From positions 30,043,090-30,107,089 of the forward strand of contig CM030715.1 in the NCBI GenBank assembly GCA_017979445.1: 64,000 nucleotides of DNA, in the 5' to 3' direction. The position numbers were made by a program, and so were the translations under genes. Positions 47,205-56,799 of this stretch are shown piece by piece. How positions within the stretch are numbered: position 1 is the first letter of the stretch; every line of letters starts with the position of its first letter. A model generated the notes under the pieces. It saw only the letters and a program-made list of their open reading frames with translations, ran no database searches and was not told the DNA's origin. Source of the stretch: Akebia trifoliata. Taxonomy: Eukaryota; Streptophyta; Magnoliopsida; Ranunculales; Lardizabalaceae.

Positions 47205-47390
47205 AATGTTCAACTGACCTCAGGTTGGAAGCTCGTAGCGCACTTCTTGACTTGAAAGCATATGAGAACCATAGATGCTTTTCATCGAGATACACGTAAA
47301 AAATATTTATGATGCATATCCACTTTCAAGCCAAAAAGTGTGATACGAAGTTCCAGCTTGGGGTCACTCCAACATGACTCTTACTAGAAT
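47205..47390. mobile_element. Foldback MITE, shared core
   Basis: 'gttcaactgacctcaggttgg' pairs with 'ccagcttggggtcactccaac'. The inner pair is 'gcgcacttcttgacttgaaag' against 'ctttcaagccaaaaagtgtg'. Core: 'accatagatgcttttcatcgagatacac'-like. Confidence 0.65.
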
Positions 47391-47431
47391 GTCCATCGTG
47401 GGACTTACTAAGAGATTTTTATAAAGCTTCC

Positions 47432-47463
47432 ATCGTGGGAGTGGGAGTGGGAGTGGGAGTGGG
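47432..47463 (+). repeat. (GTGGGA)n microsatellite
   Basis: About five GTGGGA units directly preceding the 180-bp tandem duplication. Confidence 0.85.
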
Positions 47464-47820
47464 GTTTATAAATATCAATTTTTTTTGTTAATATTGTTGA
47501 TAGACTAAATGGCAATTACGCATCGCAATCATAGAACAACTTCCAAAATCGCTGAAAAAGAAAATTACACTAACCTCTCATAAACCCCACTCTTAAATTG
47601 AAGTTCTAATGGTCTCTACATATTTAGATTCAACAATCAGGGGGGTTATAAATATCAAATTTTTTTGTTAATATTGTTGATAGACTAAATGGCAATTACG
47701 CATCGCAATCATAGAACAACTTCCAAAATCGCTGAAAAAGAAAATTACACTAACCTTTCATAAACCCCACTCTTAAATTGAAGTTCTAATGGTCTCTACA
47801 TATTTAGATTCAACAATCAG
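47461..47820 (+). repeat. 180-bp tandem duplication, ~98% identical
   Basis: Units 47461-47640 and 47641-47820 align base for base with only three differences seen (tt/gg near the start, ttt/att at about base 19, ctc/ttt at about base 117). The duplication is recent. Confidence 0.95.
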
Positions 47821-47824
47821 GGGC

Positions 47825-47975
47825 GGAAATGATGCTCTTTTTTTTAGACACCCCTTTTGATCCTTGACATGGCAGTTAAATAATTATATATTTTTTTATG
47901 TGCATCCCAAAACAAAGGATCTACGATTTTATGATGGGGGTGTCTGAAAAAAAGAGCATCAAATTATCACTACTC
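47825..47975. mobile_element. Foldback MITE, GATGCTC(T)n termini
   Basis: 'gatgctcttttttttagacacccc' pairs with 'ggggtgtctgaaaaaaagagcatc'. The core 'gtgcatcccaaaacaaaggatctacgatttt' resembles the shared hairpin core. Confidence 0.65.
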
Positions 47976-48120
47976 TTTTTAAAAGTTTTAGCAAATTGAT
48001 GATGAGATTCTCTATGGTAAATACTTTTAACAAAAACAGTTCATGCTATACTTGTAATTTAAAATTAAAAAATCATTCTTTTGAAATTTCCATTTATTTG
48101 AAGTTGAATTAAAGGTTTAA

Positions 48121-48922
48121 TATATATATATATATATATATATGGGGGCGGTTCAAGGGATATATGTAAAACAATGGTTTTTCAAAATGTGGGTTAGAGG
48201 TTTTGGATTGAGCTGATTTTTTGCGAGCATGGTCACTATGATGAGAAGATCATCCTCACAAAAAATCAGCTCAATCTGAAACTTCTAAATCCATCAAAAG
48301 TGATTTACAAATTATTAATAAAAATTGGCAAAAAATCAACAATCCACATTTTAAATCACTTTTAATGGGGTTAGAAGTTTCAGATTGGACTGATTTTTTT
48401 TTTCCGAATGATCTTCCTATCATAGAGATCACCCTCACAAAAAATCAGCTCAATCCAAAATTTCTAACTCATATTTTGAAAATTTATTGATGTTACATTG
48501 TTTTTACATATGTCTCCTGATCCTAATCCTGATCCTAACCCTAAATATATATATGTGGGGAGGTTCAAGGGCCGTATGTAAAAACATATGAAAAACTAAT
48601 GGTTTTTCAAAACATGGGTTAGAGGTTTTGGATTGAGCTGATTTTTTACGAGAATGGTCACTATGATGAGAAGATCATCCTCACAAAAAATCAGCTCAAT
48701 CAGAAACTTCTAAATCCATCAAAAGTGATTTACAAATTATTAAAAAAATTGATAAAAAATCGACGATCCACATTCTAAATCACTTTTAATGGGGTTAGAA
48801 GTTTCAGATTGGACTGATTTTTTTTAGATGATCTTCTCATCATAGAGATCATCCTCACAAAAAATCAGCTCAATCCGAAACTTCTAACCCATATTTTGAA
48901 AATTTATTAATGTTACATTGAC

Positions 48923-48960
<38 letters not shown>
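48121..48960 (+). repeat. Tandem pair of ~400-bp double-hairpin elements between (TA)n tracts
   Basis: Copy 1 is about 48145-48535 and copy 2 about 48556-48920. Each starts 'ggggcggttcaaggg'-like and contains two hairpins built from 'ttgagctgattttttgcgag' and its inverse 'ctcacaaaaaatcagctcaa'. Both copies are bounded by (TA)n. A short 'cctgatcctaaccctaaa' stretch separates them. Confidence 0.7.
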
Positions 48961-48962
<2 letters not shown>

Positions 48963-51729
48963 TTAAAATGTAAATAAAACCAATACTCTTTTTGGTGAAA
49001 TTCTTCCTTTATTAAAAAAAAAAAACATTTCCTGACTGTATTCTAAATATTTTTAAAAACATGAAATTAAAATGACAAACCTTGTTCATGTTCAGCTTCT
49101 TTGAAAAGAGCCATGGAACCAAGCCGAGTCAAGCCATTCTAGCTGCGCCTATGTTAGCTTGAGATTCGTTCTCCAACGGTCATCTTTCCCAAGTCATAAA
49201 TAATAGATAACGAAAAGAGAATGGTGGTGTTGGCGGGGGATGATGATGGGGCAAGTATGGCCAAATACTGTTTTGTATTGTTGTTGATACAAGGTCAGAT
49301 CTTTTTGTGGTGGTGAAAGTGGGACAAATTTTAAAAATCCGTTTTTTAGAACGTTGGACCCAACACTTCTCTGCACAAAAATCCCGTCATAAACCTCCCT
49401 ATCATGACTAAAATACCCTTCAAAAATTTCTGACCATGATGAAGTGAACGGCTGAGATTTCAGTGGGACCACCGAAGAATCCAGTTCTCGAGTAACGTCT
49501 TTAAGGAGATTGGTCAGAGATGTGTCAGCATGATTCCAGGACAACTTTGTCACCAATCATGGCCAGGAATGATGGATCTTATTTTTCTCGACCAAAACAG
49601 TACATCGTGGGGTTATAATTATTCCACTAATGTTGACTTTTTGACTTAAACAATCTTTTAAGTGGGACCCAATCAATGATTTTACCAATCACGTGGGTTT
49701 AATATGCATTTTATTTTATCAACTTCCGTTCTTTGGATCTTTAATGATCAACATCATTCTAAATCAATCCTACTAGAATATATTATAAATTAGTTAAGAG
49801 AAACAATAGATTTGATTTCTTCATTGTGACCTCATGAATGTTCAATCACGTCTCGCTGATCTTTTTTTTTTTTTTTTTTTAATTCTAAGCAAGTAAGAGG
49901 TAAGTGGTGAGTAGAGGTGAAGGTGGGTTCAATAGGCCCTCAACCCTAATCAACTTAGCTAAGTTGGCATTTTTAAATTCTCGTTGGTCCTATACGATAT
50001 GGGTCTGTATGATTATGCATGGGAAATGGATGAAAAATTCTTCTACATTGTGATTTCATAAATGTTTAATCACGCTCTAGTTGAACCTTTATGATAAGGG
50101 TATGTACGATTACGCATGAAAAATAGTAGATAGATGATTTTTCTTATTTGTTTTCTTTGAAAAATCATTTTCCTATCCAAATCGAAAAAAATATTCTTCC
50201 CCCCCCACTTCATAGGAAAATCATTTTCCTATCTCCTAAAATTATTCTCTCATGATTATTCGTAGTGGTGTTAATTGATCCCACTAATTAACGTAGCTCA
50301 ATTCACTCGAAAAGAACAAGGTTTAGGGCATTATCTTGAGGTCACAACGGTAGGGTTGGACTTAAAATTTTCAAACCCATTAGGTTCAGGCTGATGCTCA
50401 CCTTAACCTTATTTCTAGTATATTTTATAATCATGTTGGGGTGACACAAAGGGGACACAGGGGTAACGCAATGATGTGGTGGCGTGCATATAACCATAAA
50501 TGTTTTTTCGTGAAATACTAGTAAAAAAGCATCTCTGCGGTCAGAATCCAATAGATGACTCTAATGGATTTTGTCTCACTGATCCAAAGTCACTCCAATC
50601 ACCTCCCTCCTCGCAATGGAGTAGTACCTATCAAAATCACTCTGACGCTTCAATTAGAGAAGCAGAGGGATAGTCTCAAAGTATTGGTTAGACCTCTGAT
50701 CTCTCCAAAAAGATCTTCTCCTCAATGCTTACTATGCTACTTATTGATCCTGGCCCCCCTTTTCTAGTGGTGATCCTGGGATATCTCTTAATTCTGTAGA
50801 TTCGCTTACCAAACGAAAATCTTTTGGATTGATCGTACAATGCTGCAGAGATCTCCTTCAAGATTTTTGGGATTGACGTGCACATATCAAGCTTACGGTT
50901 ATTTTACAATCAGGTCTGTATTACTTGGTTGACTAGGTTTCATTTAGTGTTGTGATACCCTTCTAACCAAGCTAAGGAGATCTCTGCTTTGACCTGCCCT
51001 ACTTGAAGGGCAGCGCCTCTATGCTGACATGCACCTGATATCACTTAATCAGTTTGAACACGTGTATGACTTAGATAAACTGCGCAATTATTTCTCTCTA
51101 CAGCATCTACAGTTATGTATGCACTACCACGTCATTTGTGTCACTCCAACATCATTGTATATTTTATCAAATATGTTATGTATAATTTGATGTATGATTT
51201 TATAACAAAATAATTACAAAAAAAATATTCGATTTGGACCCTTATTTTGATGAAAATCAATATCAAACGATCCAATGATTTCAACAATAGTATGGATAGG
51301 ATTTTTTTTATACAACTTGAGCTCGAACTGAACTATTTAATATAATAGGGGTACAAGGTTGGTGTTAGGTGCAGTCCATCTCTTTAGAGACGAACAAGGG
51401 ATCAACAAAACTGGACCTCCATTGTCATCCCTAATTACCCCCCCCCCCCCCCGGCGCCCCTCAAAAAAAAAAAAAAAAAACCTCCAAAACTAAGATTTAA
51501 GTTTTATTTATTTATTTATTACATTTTCTTATCTACAATTGAAAGACAAAATTCATTTTTTTCAAGAATTTTTTCTTTTTTTTCATGAGAAGTATGTGCA
51601 TTCCCGCACAAAGTCAATTCCCTTCCATCACCATAAAACGTCTTTCTTAGTTGTCCATGAGACACACAACCTAATATTTTACTGTGGGCTGTCTACAAAT
51701 GAAATGGAAGCATATCCTTTGTAAAAATC
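48961..51729. other. Intergenic DNA
   Basis: No gene is convincing. The 120-codon minus frame at 49194-49556 has no recognisable domain. There is a MITE-like core near 50470-50545 ('ataaccataaatgttttttcg'), C8 at about 50198, and C15 at 51438-51452 followed by A18. The stretch 50555-51140 is GC-richer and contains 'gagatctc' inverted motifs, but nothing is identifiable. Confidence 0.45.
49905..49980 (-). mobile_element. SINE relic lacking the B box
   Basis: Shares 'gaaggtgggttcaa' and 'cttagctaagt-ggca' with the SINE at 7440-7576. An internal deletion has removed the B box. Confidence 0.45.
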
Positions 51730-51994
51730 CTATAGCACACTTTAAACGGTTGAGAGAGAGAGGTATTTTAAAAAAAAAATTAACATCTCAGTCTCTTATG
51801 ATCATGACTTAGATCTGATTTACAGAAGAAAGAAAAATCATAAAACAAGTATTCTTTTTTATTATTTATTTTTATGTAGATCCACGTCTTTAAAAATGAA
51901 TGATTACTAAACTTCCCCAGATTTTATGTTTGAGATCTAATTTTATCGTTGATGTGACACTCTTTCAACCGTTTAAAGTGTACTACAGGGTTGC
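51728..51994. mobile_element. Foldback MITE, TAGCACACTTTAAACGGTTGA termini
   Basis: 'tagcacactttaaacggttg' at the left pairs with 'caaccgtttaaagtgtactac' at the right. The TIR is about 24 bp with one or two mismatches. No coding interior. Confidence 0.7.
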
Positions 51995-52427
51995 TACAGA
52001 GGATCTACTTCCGGATGAAACCATGGTTGAAAAGTAATCCAACGGCTATGAGTCATGATGAATGTTGTGGTGTGGAATGGATTAGGAAAAAGTGTGTAGG
52101 TCAAAAAAGTTGCCATAGCCAGTTGGGGCGACATTTATCTTTTATTTTTCCAATGTGTTGGGTTTCCTCGTGAGGAAAGAATCGATGATCATAGAAAGTA
52201 TCAACTCCCAAAGTTGATAAGATCTATGAGCTTTGATTACGTCTCCTGCCCAAAAACCAGCTTTTACCCATTAACTGTTAACTACTCAATAATCATCATT
52301 CACTAACTTGGGTTAAAAAGTAAATAAATAAAGAAAAAGTAAATAAATAATTGAGAGAGAAAAAGAGGAAGAAAGAGAAGTGGACTTGGAAGGATATCTG
52401 TTGATGGTAAGTCAGAATTTTCAAAAG

Positions 52428-52592
52428 AGTCCCGATATTTTTACTCAATAATTTTCGCTAACTCAATCGACGTTGACAAACGCACAGAATTATAGATCTT
52501 TTTCTTTGAGATACACAAGGAAAAATATCTATGATCATGTGCAATTGTCATGTTGATCGAGTAAAAAAATTTGAGTCTGATTATCGGGACAT
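52428..52592. mobile_element. Foldback MITE, shared core
   Basis: 'gtcccgatatttttactc' pairs with 'gagtctgattatcgggac'. The inner pair is 'actcaatcgacgttgaca' against 'tgtcatgttgatcgagt'. Core: 'attatagatctttttctttgagatac'-like. Confidence 0.65.
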
Positions 52593-53437
52593 TGTATGTG
52601 ATCACATTTGCCCAATACTTAAGATCACATATAGTATCCCATTCCTATAGAATAGGAGCGATGTCTATGTGTCATGTGTTTGGTTAGAGTTTTAAACACA
52701 TGAGATTCTAACTGACAAAGTGACGAATTAATCCAAAATCCCTCAATTAATCATGGAATATGGTAACATTTTTATCCTTTCACCTCTAAAATTTTAGTTT
52801 TTCAACATTAAAACATCAAGTAAAATATAGGCATTAGAAAGAGATTGAACATGATAGGTTTTGATCAGAAATCTAATAAAATAATTTGTATAATCTTTAA
52901 ATTTTTTTGATTTTTTTTACAAAACTTTCTTGAATTTATCCAAATGAAACCCTCACCGAATAATTACCGAATCCAAACTTTGTTACTATATCCTAAGCAA
53001 GCTGTTTTTTTACTGATCACATACATGTCTTATTCCTATAAAATAAAACGGTGTCTACGTGGCATGTGGAGTTCTAACCGCATTCGTCTACTAACCAAGC
53101 CGTTTTTTTAGTTGCACACAGCTTGATATGGTTAATCTCCAATAAAAATATGCCACATAAACACTGTATGTTACTATCGGAACGGTTTTGTATCGCGACT
53201 CTGGGCCCAAAAACATATCTACATCAAATGGCCCACGTGTTTATATTTGTGGAATCTTTTACAGGACTTGTGGACCAATCCTCGTTGGTCTAATTCCATT
53301 TTTGGATTGATCCTTTAGTAACCCGTGAATGGAGCGTGGATGTCAGAATGCGTGGAAAAATATGTACATTTCCCTCACCAACTAAATTACTTTTACAAGT
53401 AAACTTGATAATTTTTAAGAAATATATTTTAGAGAGA
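52593..53437. other. Intergenic DNA with dispersed MITE-arm fragments
   Basis: Two similar segments, 'cccattcctatagaatagga' (about 52640) and 'cttattcctataaaataaaa' (about 53030), followed by 'gtctatgtgtcatgtg' / 'gtctacgtggcatgtg', and a right-arm-like 'actatcggaacggttttgta' (about 53174), resemble pieces of the 24470-24665 family. Confidence 0.45.
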
Positions 53438-53533
53438 TGGTATTGCCACACCAACTTTTACTAATGCCATTACAATTCCTACGTTTTCAAACAGTTGGTG
53501 TGGCGTTAGCAATAGTTAGTGTGGCAATAGTAA
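53438..53533. mobile_element. Small foldback MITE, GGTATTGCCACACCAAC termini
   Basis: 'ggtattgccacaccaact' pairs with 'gttagtgtggcaatagt'. An inner copy 'gttggtgtggcgttagcaat' lies just inside the right end. Same family as 44651-44746. Confidence 0.65.
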
Positions 53534-54840
53534 CTATCATATTTTATTTAAGTAAATTATACCTTTTAAAAAAAAATTCATGATTTAGACTGTCAATTAA
53601 TCCCACTAACTTGGCCCAGCCTGACCCAAAAAATATGGTCCAGGGACTGTAACTTGAGCCCACATAAGTAGAGTTGGGTTCAAAATTTCCAGCCCATTAA
53701 ATCTGATTGGTAAAAAAGTAAAGAGACAAACATTGACAAATTTTTTTTTAAGTATACATGGACTCTTATAAGAAAAGTTAATTAGGGATCTCACAGAAAC
53801 CCACCAATCACACGAGCTAACGTGCATTGGAGGCATCCCCAATTACAAAACTACCCTCGTTAGGCTTCACGCGATTGATCGTCTAAGATTCTATGAAATC
53901 TCAATTGACTTTTCATGGAGTAAAATTTCTTTCCTCTTACAAGAACTAAAATAAGGTTAAAACAAATGTTTTGTTATTAGATGGACTTCTTAGGGACCAT
54001 TCTTTTTCTTGTTTAATTCTTCAAAGAAAATCGGGGATACTTTCAATCATGATGTATGCAAATCCTTTCAGCCCCAATCCGACCTAGGCCCATTATGGCC
54101 AGGTTAAGGTTTAGCCGACTTAGGTCCAATATGGGCCCTCTCTTTAGTAATGGGTTAGGTGCAAGCCAAATCCAAATTGAATCTGCCCATTGACAGTCAT
54201 TTTCATGCCTCCAATTGGTCCATAACTTCGTTATAGTTTCATGCATCCTCTTTTTAAATTAATTTTATCTTCATAAAAGGAAGATATTCACACACACACA
54301 CAAAAAATCAGTTTGGACAACTAGTTTGAACCGATTTTAAAACACTGTTGTTCCAAGGGGGTTCAACTCATGTTGGTTTATGTCATTGTAACTGGTTCAT
54401 GGACATGTTTTAGTGCATTAGTTGGATGTATGTGTTGTGTTGCAAACTAGATTTCTAGGTGCCACTATGCCGATTTACCTAACAAATGCAATGAGTGCAG
54501 ATTAATGAAAGTTTCCTAACATGTCCTAATCGAAATATAAAGCATTTGTTTTTCAACCCGTTTGAATTTGACTACATCAGCATTATTCAACTTTTTATCA
54601 CCAATTTAATAAAGGATTCACTATGTTACCTCTTTTTATTGTCATGAGGTTCAAACCAAACATGCTTTACATTTGGCCGCCAATCTGAATGGCTATAGAG
54701 AACTTAAAGTCAGGGATGTCAATGGATCAAATCAGAATCAAAATCCATTATGTTCATATTCTAACAATACGACCAAGATCGAGTATTTGGTTTTGATAAA
54801 GACTGAATGATAGTCTCATATCATTTGGGTATCATGACTT
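53534..54840. other. Intergenic DNA, nothing recognised
   Basis: A short (CA)n lies near 54290-54303. No gene or clear repeat. Confidence 0.45.
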
Positions 54841-54855
54841 TGGGCTATATATAAA

Positions 54856-55200
54856 CCTTGGGTAATCCTCACCTTATAAGCTGATTTTGTGAGGATGAAT
54901 TAGGCCATGGGCTTATCAAAGATTCTCAATATTCTTTGATGGATACTCGCACTGCTTCAGTTTCACAATAAATCACCAAACAGTGTACACCACAACCAGG
55001 GGTAGCAATGAGTTACTCACCTTATAAACCTTGGTATCATGACCTTGGGTAATCCTCACCTTATAAGCTGATTTTGTGAGGATGAATTAGCCCATGGGCT
55101 TATCAAAGATTCTCAATATTCTTTGATGGATACTCACACGTCTTCAGTTTCACAACAAATCACCAAACAGTGTACACCACAACCAGGGCTGGCAAAGAGT
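54856..55200 (+). repeat. 187-bp tandem duplication
   Basis: Units start 'ccttgggtaatcctcacctt' at 54856 and 55043. They share about 160 bp of close identity through 'gtgtacaccacaaccaggg'. Confidence 0.85.
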
Positions 55201-56015
55201 TGGGTCAGGTCGTGTTCGTATTGTGCTCAGGTGAAGGTATTATGAAAATTTACCAAACGCAAATCCAACCTATTTAATAATCGTGTCAAAAACTTAAACC
55301 CAAATCCAAATCCAACCCATTTATAAATAGGTATACCTGACCCAAATTCTAATATTTATTATAAAAAATAAAAAAAAAAAGTTTCATTTCTACCACCAAA
55401 AATAAAATATCATTATTAAAAATAAAGTCACACGATCAAAAACTAAGTTTAATGGTGAAAATTAACTTTTTTTTTAATCTTTTTTTTTTCAAAGTTCAAA
55501 TAATTTTGTCCTTTACAACTATGTGGCATCAGATCATGTGTTTTTTTATGCCATAAGGTGATGTGGTTAGAAAACTTTTCTTACTAACTTTGTAAGGAGA
55601 TTATTATTATTATTATTATGGATCGCCATATTAGGAATCATACCGTACATGCCTCTAGATTTCAACGAAAAATAGATTAAAAAAATATAAACAACTTAGA
55701 CTCTAAAGAAAGTGTATTTTACTAAAATCTTAACTATTAATTATTTTAAAAAAAATTAAAACACCTTCTATATTTTATAGACTTTAAAGAAAAAATATAT
55801 TATGAAAAAATTCTAGGAAATTCAAGTAAAAAATGGCTAATATAAAAAATTCTAAATAATTGTTGATGTATTTGATATATACGTTAATGACAGAATATAT
55901 AAACGTGTCAATCCAGACCCAACCCATTTAATAATTGTGTTAGACGAGTTGACACTATAATTACCCAAACCTACTAATTTCGTGTCATATTCGCGGGTTA
56001 TGTTAAAATTGCCAG
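55186..56015. mobile_element. Foldback element, GGGCTGGCAA termini
   Basis: 'gggctggcaaagagttgggt' pairs with 'aaaattgccagtcg'. The arms contain 'ccaacccatttaataatcgtg' / 'aacccatttaataattgtg' and the core is AT-rich. Confidence 0.45.
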
Positions 56016-56799
56016 TCGAAACCACAACTTCCTGATCTCATCACAAATTACCTTATCTAAATCTCTCCTACTTGATGTTAATCTCTTGTAAATACCAAAA
56101 TATATGACCCGAATCAAGTAATTTGGTTGGGTCGAATCTGGATTCAGTTTTAGTAAAAGTGAAACAATCCGTATATGATTTTAGCTAATAGGAATGGAGT
56201 TGGATTTGGTAACGGATCTAGATCTAAATAATCAATATGGATCTGGATATAGATATACTCAGATCCACCCTAAACTTGACCAATTTAAAGCCCTACTCTA
56301 GAGATTTGTTGATCAATTATATTGGAATAGTTGACTTGCGTTTTCTTTGACTGAATCAAGTAATCATCTTTTCTCTCTTAAAAAGGGTAATACCTATATG
56401 ATTTTGCCAATCCAACGTCTATAAATGTTTGTATTTATCAAATATGATTTGTTAAGAGTGAGATGATTTCTGTGATCACCTCGAGATTCATGAACTATTG
56501 ATGGATTGATTTGTAGTTTCTTGAAGTCCTCCTTGTTCCCTATTTCATAGAGCTTCCGATGCCAAAGTCAAACAAAAAAAATACACAAAATCCAGAGCTG
56601 TTGGACTAAGAATTCATACATTTGTGTATACTAGTTTACCTCACAATAGAAAACGAATTAAAAATAACTTCTAAAACGATTTGACTTGTGCAACACGAGA
56701 TGACTCGGACGAGTCGACTTAGAATTCGTGGACGACAAGGCGAGTCGAGATATCGGGTTTTAATTTTGAAACCCATACTATACAGTTCATACAGAGCAG
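56016..56799. other. 5' flank of the YqgF-type gene
   Basis: AT-rich. About 56685-56775 has palindromic 'actcggacgagtcgact' and 'gggttttaattttgaaaccc' motifs, probably an arm of a catggtttta-type MITE only 30-100 bp upstream of the ATG. Confidence 0.45.

Noticed and set aside
48536..48556. 'cctaaccctaaa' as an interstitial telomere repeat
   Set aside because: Only about one and a half telomere-like units, in a degenerate CCTRATC context between two element copies; too short to support a telomeric origin.
49194..49556. 120-codon minus-strand open frame as a gene
   Set aside because: No recognisable domain, no supporting splice or codon pattern, and the plus strand reads like ordinary AT-rich flank.
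50555..51140. GC-richer stretch as a degraded gene
   Set aside because: The 70-codon frame and neighbours match no family I can recognise; no splice structure.
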